DNA of 64,000 nucleotides, taken from assembly GCA_046330225.1 (NCBI GenBank), contig JAXLTD010000007.1, positions 124,001-188,000 of the forward strand, written 5' to 3'. Source of the stretch: CANJIV01 sp046330225 (GTDB lineage: Bacteria > Actinomycetota > Thermoleophilia > Solirubrobacterales > Solirubrobacteraceae). Of this stretch, positions 1 through 8,388 are shown piece by piece; position 1 is the stretch's first letter, and each line of letters opens with the position of its first letter. The translations under genes were made by a program, and so were the position numbers. The notes beneath the pieces were generated by a model. The model worked only from the letters and a program-made list of their open reading frames with translations. It had not been told where the DNA came from and did not search any database.

Positions 1-941
1 CCGTCGCCGGAGCCGCCGCGGCCGCCGTCGCCGACGACGTCAGCGGCGGCGGGCTGTGGTTCCGGCGGCTCCTGCCCCAGCGGCCGACCTGGAATGTGGT
101 CGCCGCCGCCGGCGACCCGGCGGCGCAGGAGACGGTCGTCCTCGTCGCCCACCACGACGCCGCCCGCTCCGGGCTCGTCTTCCACCCCGGCGTGCCGGCC
201 GCGATCGGGCGGCGCTTCCCCGGCCTGCTCGAGCAGGCCGACACCTCTCCGCCGATCATGTGGGCCGTGTTCGCCGGCCCGCTGGCCGTCGCGCTCGGGT
301 CGGCCCTCGGGCGCCGCGGTGCCGTGCGGTTCGGGACGGCGGTGGCGGCGGGCGCCGCCGCGACGATGGCCCAGATCGGGTCGAGCGAGACGGTCCCCGG
401 GGCCAACGACAACGTGACCGGGGTGGCCACGCTGCTCGGCGTCGCCCGCGCCCTGCAGGCCGAACCCGTGTCCGGGGTGCGGGTGCTGCTGGTGTCGACG
501 GGCTCGGAGGAGTCGTTCATGGAGGGGATGAAGGGCTTCGTGGAACGTCACGCGCCGTCCCTCTCCACCGCCCACACCCGCGTCGTCGCCGTCGACACGG
601 TCGGCTCGCCGCACCTGCACGCGGTCGAGTGCGAGGGGATGCTCGTCCACTCCGATTACGACGCCGAGCTGAAGGACCTTCTCTCCGCGGCCGCCGCCGA
701 CCGCGGCGTGGAGCTCGGGCGCGGCCTGCGCTTCTCGTTCGCGACCGACGCGCTGCGGGCCATGCGCGCCGGCTACCGCGCCGCGCTCATCGCCTCGGTC
801 AACGAGTTCAAGGCGCCCGCGAACTACCACTGGCGCACCGACCACGCCGACAACGTCGACTACGGCACGGTCGCCGATGCGGTCGAGGTCTGCGACGGCC
901 TCATCCGCCGCCTGGCCCGGCCAGCTCCCGCGCCAGCCTGA
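1..941 (+). CDS. M28-family metallopeptidase, 5' end outside the window
   Basis: The frame is open from base 3 with no start codon that fits a complete domain, so the gene begins upstream; 312 residues are visible. It carries the co-catalytic zinc layout of M28 aminopeptidase-like enzymes: His-His-Asp-Ala, GANDN, GSEES, a VDTVGS strand and a late DHADNVD. A hydrophobic Ala/Gly-rich stretch between HHDA and GANDN may be a membrane or linker insertion. Substrate is unknown; the family removes N-terminal residues from peptides. Its last 41 bases overlap the 3' end of the convergent cca gene. A second M28 gene lies at 52716-53615. Confidence 0.8.
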   Translation, partial: VAGAAAAAVADDVSGGGLWFRRLLPQRPTWNVVAAAGDPAAQETVVLVAHHDAARSGLVFHPGVPAAIGRRFPGLLEQADTSPPIMWAVFAGPLAVALGSALGRRGAVRFGTAVAAGAAATMAQIGSSETVPGANDNVTGVATLLGVARALQAEPVSGVRVLLVSTGSEESFMEGMKGFVERHAPSLSTAHTRVVAVDTVGSPHLHAVECEGMLVHSDYDAELKDLLSAAAADRGVELGRGLRFSFATDALRAMRAGYRAALIASVNEFKAPANYHWRTDHADNVDYGTVADAVEVCDGLIRRLARPAPAPA

Positions 942-2310
942 GCGCGTCATCCCGATCGGCGATCTCGCCCGCGTACTGCGCCTCGGCCAGCTGCGCGAGC
1001 AGGCCCCCAAGCTCGGGGCCAGGCTCCAGGCCGAGCTGCGCGGCCAGGTCGTCCCCACGCAGCAGGGGCCGCGGCGGGCCCTCCGCCCGCCAGGCCAGCG
1101 CGTCGCCGAGGATCTCCCCGGCGAGGTCGAGGTGCTTGGGAATCGCCTCGTCGGCCCGCCGGCCGCGGGTGGCGAGCCGGTCGGCCACCGAGAGGACCGT
1201 CACGTCGACGGCCACCGGGCCGCAAGCGTCGAGATAGCGGTAGACCGCGCGCCGCGACAGCGGCCGCTCGTGGACGAGGAAGCCAAGCCGCAGGTGGTGC
1301 CGCGTGAGCGCGGCGACGTGGTCGCGCAGGGCCCGGCTGGCCCGCAGCCGGCCGAGCGCCGCCGCGGCCAGGTCGGCGCCGACCGTGTCGTGGTGCCAGA
1401 ACGTGATCCGCCCGTCGGAGGCGGCCGCTGCCGTGGCCGGCTTGCCGCCGTCGTGCAGCAGGGCACCCCAGCGCAGCGCCTGCCAGCGGGTGAGGCCGTC
1501 GGCCAGCGGCTCGGCCAGGACGGCGCCAGCCGCCGCCGCGCGCGGCCCGAGCGCCGGCTCCGGGTCCCGCTCGAGGGCGATCGCCTCGGCCAGCACCGCG
1601 AGCGTGTGATCGTGAACGTCGAGGTGGTGGTAGGCGCTCTGCTGCACGCCGTGCAGCGCCGCGAGCTCGGGGAGCACGACGGCAGTCGCTCCGACCTCGT
1701 CGGCGAGGCGCAGGCCAGACAGCGCCGCGTCGGCGCTCACGATCCGGCACAGCTCGCCGAACACGCGCTCAGGCGCCACCTGGGCCAGCCCGGCAGCGTG
1801 ATCGCGTGCGCCGGCGAGGGTCAGCGCATCCGGCGCGAGACCAAGCTCGCAGGCGAGCCGGGCGAGGCGCAGCGTGCGGAGCGGGTCGGCCGCGAAGGCG
1901 TCCGGGCCGGCCAGGCGCAGGACCCCGGCCCGCAGGTCGGCCGCGCCGCCGAGCGGGTCGACGATCTCGCCGCCGGCCAGCGGGGAGGCCATGGCGTTGA
2001 CGGTGAAGTCCCGGCGGGCGAGGTTCGCCTCGAGCGTCGGCGCGTCCAGGCCGGTGAGGTCGGCCTGCCAGCGGCCGCCCGGGCCGGCCACCCGCCAGGC
2101 GCCGAAGGCCTCCGACAGGGCGAACGCCGTCCCGCCGGCGGCCCGGGCCAGCGCCCGGGCTGCCTCCCCCGGGTCGCCGGCGACGACGAGGTCGAGATCG
2201 TCGGCCGGCGGGCGCCCGAGGAGGGCGTCGCGGACCGCGCCGCCGACCAGCCAGGCCTCCTGCCCGGCCAGGGCAGCGCGGGCCGCCTCGAGCAGGCTTG
2301 CCTCGGTCAC
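901..2310 (-). CDS. cca: CCA tRNA nucleotidyltransferase / poly(A) polymerase family
   Basis: Adds or repairs the CCA end of tRNAs (class II nucleotidyltransferase fold). The 469-residue protein has the GGAVRD motif near residues 23-28, the metal-binding DLD at about 38-40, and RRDFTVNA about 70 residues later. The C-terminal half contains LLHDGGK, an HD-domain signature, so phosphohydrolase activity is possible. GTG start. It is the last gene of the CBS-alr-cca run, 7 nt after the alr stop, and its 3' end overlaps the convergent M28 gene by 41 bp. Family assignment is firm; whether it acts as CCA-adding enzyme or poly(A) polymerase cannot be settled from motifs alone. Confidence 0.88.
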   Translation of the reverse strand: MTEASLLEAARAALAGQEAWLVGGAVRDALLGRPPADDLDLVVAGDPGEAARALARAAGGTAFALSEAFGAWRVAGPGGRWQADLTGLDAPTLEANLARRDFTVNAMASPLAGGEIVDPLGGAADLRAGVLRLAGPDAFAADPLRTLRLARLACELGLAPDALTLAGARDHAAGLAQVAPERVFGELCRIVSADAALSGLRLADEVGATAVVLPELAALHGVQQSAYHHLDVHDHTLAVLAEAIALERDPEPALGPRAAAAGAVLAEPLADGLTRWQALRWGALLHDGGKPATAAAASDGRITFWHHDTVGADLAAAALGRLRASRALRDHVAALTRHHLRLGFLVHERPLSRRAVYRYLDACGPVAVDVTVLSVADRLATRGRRADEAIPKHLDLAGEILGDALAWRAEGPPRPLLRGDDLAAQLGLEPGPELGGLLAQLAEAQYAGEIADRDDALRLARELAGPGGG

Positions 2311-2317
2311 GGACGCC

Positions 2318-3427
2318 TCACGCCGCGCCGACGTCGTCGCGCGGCACGCGCGCGGTCAGGCCGGTCGTGATCTCGTAGTTGATCGTCCCGAGCCGCCGCG
2401 CGACCTCCTCGGCCGTGATGCGCTCCTCACCCTGCGTCCCCACGAGGATCGCCTCGTCCCCGGGCGCCACCGGGGGCCCGTCGCCCACGTCCACCGTGAT
2501 GTTGTCCATGCTCACCGTCCCGACGAGCGGGCGCCGCACGCCGCCGATCAGCACGTCGGCGTTGTTCGTCAGCGCCCGGCGCCACCCGTCGCCGTAGCCG
2601 ACCGGCAGGACCGCGAGCCGGGTCGCGCGCTCGGCGATGAACTTCCGCCCGTAGCCCGCGCTCTCGCCCGGGGCAATCGGCTTGACGTCGGCGACGTAGG
2701 AGCGCAGCGTCAGCGCCGGGCGCAGGTCCCGGATGTCGGGATCGTCCTGGAACGGGTCGAGCCCGTAGACGGCGATGCCGCACCGGACGAGATCGAAGTG
2801 CGACGCCGGATCGCGGAGCACCGCGGCGCTGTTGGCCGCGTGGACGGTCGCGTCCGGATGGCGCGCCTTGACCGACGCCGCAAACGGGGTGAACCGCTCG
2901 AGCTGCTCGCCGAAGAACGCGTCGCCGGACTCGTCGGCGGTGGCGAAGTGCGTCATCACGCCAGCGACCTCCAGCCCGGGCGCCGCATCGATGGCGCCGA
3001 CGACGGCCTGCGCCTCCTCGGGATCGCGCGTCCCGAGGCGCCCCATGCCGGTGTCGAGCTTCACGTGGACCCGCACCGGCCGCCCGAGGCCGGCCAGCCG
3101 CTCCACGAAGCCGGTGCGCCAGGCCACGACGTCGGCGTCGGCCGCCGCGGCGGTCGCGAGCTCCTCCGGGCTCAGCGCGCCCATCACGAGGATCCGGGCC
3201 CCGATGCCGCCGTCGCGGAGCGTGGCGGCCTCGGAGGCCGCGGCCACGCACAGCCACTGCGCTCCCGCCCCCACGGCCGCCTTCGCCGTCGACACCGCGC
3301 CGTGCCCGTAGCCGTCGGCCTTCACGACCGCGCCGAGCCGGGCGCCGGGGGCGAGCGCGGCGGCGAGGCGCCGGCAGTTGTGCGCGATCGCGCCGAGGTC
3401 GACGGTGGCGGAGACCCGCCGCGGCAT
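2318..3427 (-). CDS. alr: Alanine racemase
   Basis: PLP enzyme that interconverts L- and D-alanine for peptidoglycan precursors. The 369-residue length is normal. The PLP lysine is K36 in VVKADGYGHGA and the second catalytic base is Y259 in SAGYGRKF; the VSMDN segment near the C terminus is also typical. Start ATG lies 3 nt after the stop of the CBS gene, so translation is probably coupled. It shares the block with other envelope-precursor genes (glmS, glmM), and a racemase for D-glutamate (murI) is at 24145-25002. Confidence 0.95.
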   Translation of the reverse strand: MPRRVSATVDLGAIAHNCRRLAAALAPGARLGAVVKADGYGHGAVSTAKAAVGAGAQWLCVAAASEAATLRDGGIGARILVMGALSPEELATAAAADADVVAWRTGFVERLAGLGRPVRVHVKLDTGMGRLGTRDPEEAQAVVGAIDAAPGLEVAGVMTHFATADESGDAFFGEQLERFTPFAASVKARHPDATVHAANSAAVLRDPASHFDLVRCGIAVYGLDPFQDDPDIRDLRPALTLRSYVADVKPIAPGESAGYGRKFIAERATRLAVLPVGYGDGWRRALTNNADVLIGGVRRPLVGTVSMDNITVDVGDGPPVAPGDEAILVGTQGEERITAEEVARRLGTINYEITTGLTARVPRDDVGAA

Positions 3428-3430
3428 CGC

Positions 3431-3886
3431 CTACCCGTGCAGCGCGTCGAGGACGTCGAGCCGCGTCACGATGCCGACGAGCTTCCCGTCGGCGACCACG
3501 GGCAGCCGGTTGTGCTTGCGCTCGGCGATGATGCGCGCCGCCTCCTCGGCGGGCGCATCGGGGGCGATCGTGATCGGGTCGGCGGTCATCATGTCGGCCG
3601 CCGTCGAGGCGAACGCCTTCTTGAGCTTGTGCTCGAACGGCTTGAGCGGCTCGAGGAAGATCGTCGCGCCGAAGAGCTCGATGTAGTGCGGGAGGTGCAG
3701 GTCGGCGCTCTCGTCGCTGATCACGAGGTCGGCCTCGGTGATGATCCCCGCGACGGCGCCGTCCGCGTCGACGACCGGAACCCCGGGAAGCTCGTTCTCG
3801 CGCAGGACCGCGATGACGGACTCGACCGAGTCGCCGGGGGCAACGGTCACGGGGTCGCGCTCCATGATGTCGGCGACGGTGGCCAC
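3431..3886 (-). CDS. Tandem CBS-domain protein
   Basis: A stand-alone pair of CBS domains (151 residues), a module that usually binds adenine nucleotides and reports energy or second-messenger state. The first repeat opens with IMERDPVTVAPGDS and the second with MMTADPITIAPD; each ends with a (V/I)G-IxT-type strand. Between them is a 30-residue insertion. No catalytic domain is fused, so the partner is unknown. GTG start with a TACGCT element 7 nt upstream (3894-3899), so it can be transcribed independently of nnr although it lies in the same run. Confidence 0.85.
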   Translation of the reverse strand: MATVADIMERDPVTVAPGDSVESVIAVLRENELPGVPVVDADGAVAGIITEADLVISDESADLHLPHYIELFGATIFLEPLKPFEHKLKKAFASTAADMMTADPITIAPDAPAEEAARIIAERKHNRLPVVADGKLVGIVTRLDVLDALHG

Positions 3887-3904
3887 GCGCGGCAGCGTAG
3901 CGGC

Positions 3905-5431
3905 TCAGCCCGCCGGGCCGGCGTCCCGCGCCGCCCCGAGCGCCGCGATGACGTCGGAGGCGATGACGGTGTCGCGCCCCTGGGCGCGTGCGGCGGCCCG
4001 GCCCGCCGCGGCGTGGAGCCAGACGGCGGCACAGGCCGCCGTGAAGGGATCGAGGCCCTTGGCGAGCAGCGCGCCCGCCACGCCGGAGAGCACGTCGCCG
4101 GTTCCGGCGGTGGCCAGAGCCGGTGTCGAGCCGGCGCTCACGCCGAGGCGGCCATCGGGCGCGGCGACGAGCGAGTCGTCGCCCTTCAGGACGACAACCG
4201 CCCCGCTGCGCCGCGCGGCGTCCCGGGCGTGGTGGACGCGCCGGGCCCCGATCTCGGCGGCGTCGGCCCCCACCAGCCGCGCCAGCTCGCCGGCGTGGGG
4301 TGTGATGACCGTGGGAGCCGAGCGGGCCGACAGAGCGGCGAGGTCGCCGTCAAGGGCGTTGAGCCCGTCGGCGTCCAGGAGCAGGGGCAGCGGGGCCTGC
4401 GCGGCCAGGCCGCGGGCGAACTCCGCCGCGCCGTGGCTGCGGCCGAGGCCCGGCCCGAGCACGAGCGCATCGGCGCGCTCCAGTGCGCGCAGCGCCGGCT
4501 CGACGGCGTCGGGTGTGAAGCCGCCGGCCGCGTCGGGCAGCGGGCGCGACATCACCTCGAGCAGGCGCAGCTCGAAGATGAGGTTCAGCGACGCCGGGAT
4601 CGCCGCGGTGACGTAGCCGGCGCCGGCCCGCTGAGCGGCCTCGGCGGCAAGGCACGGCGCGCCGGTCAGCCCGGTCGAGCCGCCGCAGACGACGACGTTG
4701 CCCTCGGTGAACTTCGTCGAGGACGGCCCGCGGCCCGGCAGGGCGGAGCGCACCCCCTCGCCGATCAGGCCGGCCGCCGGCGCGCCCGGCGCCCCGGGCG
4801 GGATCCCGATGTCGATGACGCGCACCTCGCCGGCGCACGCCTTGCCCGGGCGCACCCAGAGCCCAAGCTTGGCCGCATGGAACGTCGCGGTCGCGTCGGC
4901 CCGCACCGTGTCGGCGGCCGTCTCCCCCGTGGAGGCGTCAACGCCGCTGGGGACGTCTGCGGCGACGACCGTCGTGCCCGCCGCGTTGATTGCGCGGATC
5001 GCGCTGAGGGCTGGGTCGCGCGGCTCCCCGGCGAAGCCCGTCCCGAGCACGGCGTCGACGATTCCTGCGGCGCCCTCGAGCGCCACTGGGGAGACGAAGG
5101 GCGCCGGCGGCGGCCCCAGCAGCCGGTCCAGGCTGGCCTTCGCATCGCCGCGCAGGTCCTCCAGCGGCCCGGTGCAGAGGACGTCGACCTCGCGCCCGCG
5201 CTGGCGCAGCAGCCGAGCCGCCACGAGTCCGTCGCCGCCGTTGTTGCCCTTGCCGCAGACGATCACGATCCGCCCGCGCGGCACGCGCTCGGCCACGAGG
5301 TCGGCCAGCCCCTCGCCCGCCCGCTCCATGAGCCCGAGGGAGGGCACGCCCTGCTCCTCGATCGCCCAGGCGTCGGTTGCCCGCATCTGAGCGGCGTCCG
5401 GCAGCGGCTCGAGCCAGCCGGGGAGGCTCAT
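3905..5431 (-). CDS. nnr: Bifunctional NAD(P)H-hydrate epimerase / ADP-dependent NAD(P)HX dehydratase
   Basis: Repairs hydrated NADH and NADPH. The N-terminal YjeF_N epimerase half (about residues 1-215) contains CGKGNNGGDGLVAARLL. The C-terminal ribokinase-like dehydratase half contains the VITPHAGE strand and GTGDVLSGVAGALLAKG near the end. Length (508 residues) matches two-domain Nnr proteins. It overlaps the acpS stop by 4 nt (ATGA), so the two are cotranscribed. Confidence 0.93.
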   Translation of the reverse strand: MSLPGWLEPLPDAAQMRATDAWAIEEQGVPSLGLMERAGEGLADLVAERVPRGRIVIVCGKGNNGGDGLVAARLLRQRGREVDVLCTGPLEDLRGDAKASLDRLLGPPPAPFVSPVALEGAAGIVDAVLGTGFAGEPRDPALSAIRAINAAGTTVVAADVPSGVDASTGETAADTVRADATATFHAAKLGLWVRPGKACAGEVRVIDIGIPPGAPGAPAAGLIGEGVRSALPGRGPSSTKFTEGNVVVCGGSTGLTGAPCLAAEAAQRAGAGYVTAAIPASLNLIFELRLLEVMSRPLPDAAGGFTPDAVEPALRALERADALVLGPGLGRSHGAAEFARGLAAQAPLPLLLDADGLNALDGDLAALSARSAPTVITPHAGELARLVGADAAEIGARRVHHARDAARRSGAVVVLKGDDSLVAAPDGRLGVSAGSTPALATAGTGDVLSGVAGALLAKGLDPFTAACAAVWLHAAAGRAAARAQGRDTVIASDVIAALGAARDAGPAG

Positions 5432-5787
5432 GCCGCCACCGCCACGGCGCCGGCCATCCCCCGTGTGTGGGTGAGCGAGACGCTCACCTCCACGCCGAGC
5501 GCCGCCGCCCGCGCGGCGACGGCGCCGTGCAGCCGCACGCTGGGCGCCCCGCCCGGATCAGAGACGACCTCGATGTCGCGCCAGCGCCAGGCCTCGAGCG
5601 CGAGCGCCTTGGCCACGGACTCCTTGGCGCAGAAGCGGGCAGCGAGATGCTGGACGGGCCGGGCGCGGGCGGCGGCGTGTGCCCGCTCGCCTTCGGTGAA
5701 GAGCCGCGCGGCCAAGGACGGGCGGCGCTCCAGGGCGCGCTCCAGGCGGGCGATCTCGAGCAGGTCGATGCCGACGGCGCGGGCCAC
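5428..5787 (-). CDS. acpS: Holo-[acyl-carrier-protein] synthase
   Basis: Transfers 4'-phosphopantetheine from CoA to acyl carrier protein. The 119 residues show the two AcpS signatures: VGIDLLEIARLERAL at the N terminus (Mg-binding Asp) and FCAKESVAKAL in the middle (catalytic Glu/Lys). The C terminus has the SLTHT strand. GTG start. A TAGCAT element lies 7 nt upstream, and its TAG is also the stop codon of the upstream acetyltransferase gene. Followed by nnr with a 4-nt overlap, a common arrangement. Confidence 0.93.
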   Translation of the reverse strand: MARAVGIDLLEIARLERALERRPSLAARLFTEGERAHAAARARPVQHLAARFCAKESVAKALALEAWRWRDIEVVSDPGGAPSVRLHGAVAARAAALGVEVSVSLTHTRGMAGAVAVAA

Positions 5788-5800
5788 GCCGCCGATGCTA
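5788..5800 (-). promoter_or_regulatory. Leaderless -10 element of acpS that doubles as a stop codon
   Basis: On the minus strand TAGCAT occupies 5800-5795, with 7 nt to the acpS GTG at 5787. Its first three bases are the stop codon of the acetyltransferase gene (stop at 5800-5798). Seen directly; promoter activity is inferred from the recurrent TAnnnT spacing in this window. Confidence 0.55.
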
Positions 5801-6430
5801 CCGGCGCGCGTCCGGCGATCCCGGCCCGTCGGGCGGCGGGTCGCCGGGCGGGCCGGCGGGCGGGCCGGCCGGATCCCGCGGCAGCCGCGACCACACGGCC
5901 ATGTCCTGGCGGCGGCCGCGGATCACCGTGTGCGAGCGCAGCACCCCTTCGTGCGTGAACCCCGCCGCCGCGGCCACCCGCAGCGACGCCGCGTTCTCCG
6001 GGTGCACGAGGATCTCGAGGCGCTCGAGCGCGAGGGTGCCGAACCCGTAGCCAGCCAGCAGGCGCACCGCCCGGACCGCGATGCCGCGCCCGCGGGCCTC
6101 CGGGGCGACCCAGTAGCCGAGGTCGGCCCGGCCCTCGCCGAGGTCCCGGAGCGCCACCGACCCGAGGACCTGCGCGTCGGACTCGGCCGCCGCGGCGGCG
6201 AGCTCCAGCGACTCCCCGGCCTGCCAGCGCTCCCGCTGGGCCGCGAGGAACTCGCGGCCGTCGGCCGGGGCGTAGCCGAGCGGCACGCGCGTCCAGCGAA
6301 CGATCTCCGGGTCGCGGCACGCAGCGACGAGCTGATCCAGGTCGGCTGCCCGCCACGGCCGCAGCACGAGGTCGCCGTCGCGCAGGGGCGGATCGGGCCA
6401 GGGCGCCGCCAGGCCGCCCGCGAGTGTCAC
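5798..6430 (-). CDS. GNAT-family N-acetyltransferase (RimJ/RimL type)
   Basis: Transfers an acetyl group from acetyl-CoA to an amine; target unknown. The 210-residue product has the GNAT core: LRPWRAADLDQL at the start, LGYWVAPEARGRGIAVRAV (pyrophosphate-binding loop) in the middle and LVHPENAASLRVAAAAGF near the end, typical of RimJ/RimL-like enzymes. I chose the GTG at 6430 because it overlaps the glmS stop as GTGA. The C-terminal tail is Pro/Gly rich. Confidence 0.82.
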   Translation of the reverse strand: MTLAGGLAAPWPDPPLRDGDLVLRPWRAADLDQLVAACRDPEIVRWTRVPLGYAPADGREFLAAQRERWQAGESLELAAAAAESDAQVLGSVALRDLGEGRADLGYWVAPEARGRGIAVRAVRLLAGYGFGTLALERLEILVHPENAASLRVAAAAGFTHEGVLRSHTVIRGRRQDMAVWSRLPRDPAGPPAGPPGDPPPDGPGSPDARR

Positions 6431-8289
6431 TCGACCGTGACGGTCTTGGCCAGGTTGCGCGGCTGGTCGACGTTGAGCCCGCGCAGGCGCGCGATCCGGT
6501 ACGCCAGCAGCTGCATCGGAATGACCGCGAGCAGCGACTGCAGCATCCAGTCGGTCTCCGGCACCTCCAGGACGTGATCGGCGTGCGCGGCGATATCGGC
6601 GTGGCCCTCCGTGCCGACGGCGATCACGTGGGCGCCGCGGGCCCGCACCTCCTGGACGTTGGAGACGACCTTGTCGAGGACCGGGGACTCGGTCGCCACC
6701 ACGATCACCGGCGTCGACTCGTCCAGCAGCGCGATCGGGCCGTGCTTCATCTCGCCCGCCGCGTAGGCGTCGGTTGCGATGTAGGAGATCTCCTTGAGCT
6801 TCAGGGCGCCCTCCAGCGCGACCGGCATCCCCGCGTGGCGGCCGAGGTAGAGGAAGAAGTCCCGCTGCCACAGCTCGTCCGCGACCGCGGTCACCGGCGC
6901 GTCGACGCGCTCGAGCAGCTCGGCGACCTGGTGGGGGAAGCGCTTGATATCGCCGACCAGCTCGGCCAGCCGCTCGCGCCCGAGCGTTCCGCGCAGCTCG
7001 GCCATGCGGAGTCCCAGCAGGTACATCACGGCGACCTGGCACACGAACGTCTTCGTCGCCGCAACCCCGATCTCGAGGCCGGCCCGCGTGTAGAGCGTGC
7101 CGTCCGAATCGCGCGTGGCCTGCGAGCCGCGCACGTTCGTGACGGCCAGGACCGTGGCTCCGCGCTCGCGGGCCAGCCGCATCGCCGCCAGTGTGTCGGC
7201 GGTCTCGCCGGACTGCGTGATGCCGATCACCAGGTCTCCGCGGCCGACGATCGGGTTGCGGTAGCGGTACTCCGACGCCAGGTCGATCTCGACCGGGACC
7301 CGGGCCCACTCCTCGATCGCGTAGCGGCCAACCATCCCCGCGTGGTACGAGGTGCCGCAGGCGACGATGACGATCCGCGAGACCGTGCGCAGCAGCGCAT
7401 CGTCGATCGCCCCCATGTCGCCGAGGTCCACGCCGTCGCCGCGGGCGGTCCGGTCGGCGACCGTGTCGGCCAGCGCGTCGGCCTGCTCGTGGATCTCCTT
7501 GAGCATGAACGTCTCGTAGCCGCCCTTCTCGGCAGTGTCGGCGTCCCAGTCGACGCGCTCGATCTCCCGCTGCAGCGGGGCGCCCGACGCGGTGCTGAAC
7601 TCGACGCCGTCGGGCCGGACCACGACGATCTCGTCGTCGTTGATGAGCTGCACGTCGCGCGTGTAGGCGAGGAACGCCGGAATCGCCGAGGCGAGGAACT
7701 GCTCGCCGTCGCCGCGCCCGACGATCAAGGGGCACTCCTTGCGGGCGCCGACCAGGACGTGCGGCTCGTCGGCGATCATCGCGACGAAGGCGTAGTGCCC
7801 CTTGAGCTCATTGTAGGCGGCCCGGACGGCGGCGGCGAGATCGCCCTCGTAGTGCGAGGACACGAGGTGTGCGACCACTTCGGCGTCGGTCTCGGACGTG
7901 AAGTGCGCCCCGTCGGCGACGAGGCGGTCGCGCAGCTCCATGAAGTTCTCGACGATGCCGTTCAGGACGATGTGGACCCGGTCGGCGTTGTCGAAGTGGG
8001 GATGGGCGTTCTCCTCGCTCACCCGGCCGTGCGTGGCCCACCGCGTGTGGCCGATCCCGATCGTGGCCGGCGGCGCCGCGACGGCCACGCCCCCGGCCAC
8101 GGAGGCCCGGGCGGCCACGGCATCGCGCAGCGCGCTGAGGTTCCCCACAGCGCGCACGGACTCCACCTGGCCGTCGCTGACCATCGAGATCCCGGCGCTG
8201 TCATAGCCGCGGTATTCGAGCTTTTCGAGCCCCTCCAGGAGCAGATCCTGGACGGGGCGGCTGCCGACGTAGCCGACGATGCCGCACAT
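6427..8289 (-). CDS. glmS: Glutamine-fructose-6-phosphate aminotransferase
   Basis: First step of UDP-GlcNAc synthesis: fructose-6-P plus glutamine gives glucosamine-6-P. The 620 residues start MCGIVGYVG, so Cys2 is the N-terminal nucleophile of the glutaminase domain. The C-terminal half has two SIS sugar-isomerase domains (ITQSGETADT, GRHAGMPVALEGALKLKEISY) and ends DQPRNLAKTVTVE, the expected closing segment. Lies 99 nt downstream of glmM, separated by a hairpin. No glmS ribozyme is visible in the short leader. Confidence 0.97.
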   Translation of the reverse strand: MCGIVGYVGSRPVQDLLLEGLEKLEYRGYDSAGISMVSDGQVESVRAVGNLSALRDAVAARASVAGGVAVAAPPATIGIGHTRWATHGRVSEENAHPHFDNADRVHIVLNGIVENFMELRDRLVADGAHFTSETDAEVVAHLVSSHYEGDLAAAVRAAYNELKGHYAFVAMIADEPHVLVGARKECPLIVGRGDGEQFLASAIPAFLAYTRDVQLINDDEIVVVRPDGVEFSTASGAPLQREIERVDWDADTAEKGGYETFMLKEIHEQADALADTVADRTARGDGVDLGDMGAIDDALLRTVSRIVIVACGTSYHAGMVGRYAIEEWARVPVEIDLASEYRYRNPIVGRGDLVIGITQSGETADTLAAMRLARERGATVLAVTNVRGSQATRDSDGTLYTRAGLEIGVAATKTFVCQVAVMYLLGLRMAELRGTLGRERLAELVGDIKRFPHQVAELLERVDAPVTAVADELWQRDFFLYLGRHAGMPVALEGALKLKEISYIATDAYAAGEMKHGPIALLDESTPVIVVATESPVLDKVVSNVQEVRARGAHVIAVGTEGHADIAAHADHVLEVPETDWMLQSLLAVIPMQLLAYRIARLRGLNVDQPRNLAKTVTVE

Positions 8290-8319
8290 GCGCGATTTCC
8301 GATCTGTCGTGAAACGAAT

Positions 8320-8342
8320 GAGAGCCGCGACCGGCGGCTCTC
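8320..8342 (-). terminator. Hairpin between glmM and glmS
   Basis: Perfect 9-bp stem, GAGAGCCGC pairing with GCGGCTCTC around a 5-nt loop, in the gap after the glmM stop and 31 nt before the glmS start. There is no good U-tract (ATTCGTTT follows on the minus strand), so it may be a weak terminator, a processing site or a leader element of glmS. Confidence 0.5.
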
Positions 8343-8388
8343 CCGTCCTGCGCGGTGCAGGCGGAGCTTCGAAGGGTAGCAGCGGGGC

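Noticed and set aside
1874..6577. Plus-strand open frame of 1567 codons, and similar long ones at 53677-56520 and 55586-60112
   Set aside because: They lie antisense to well-supported genes, are Arg/Gly/Ala/His rich without domains, and arise from lack of stop codons at high GC. Only the last part of the third frame (59372-60112) is a real gene.
6427..7735. Extended frame upstream of the GNAT gene
   Set aside because: It is an out-of-frame reading of glmS; only the part after the glmS stop has GNAT sequence.
8290..8388. glmS ribozyme in the glmS leader
   Set aside because: The leader is only 99 bp and shows a simple hairpin, not the ribozyme core.
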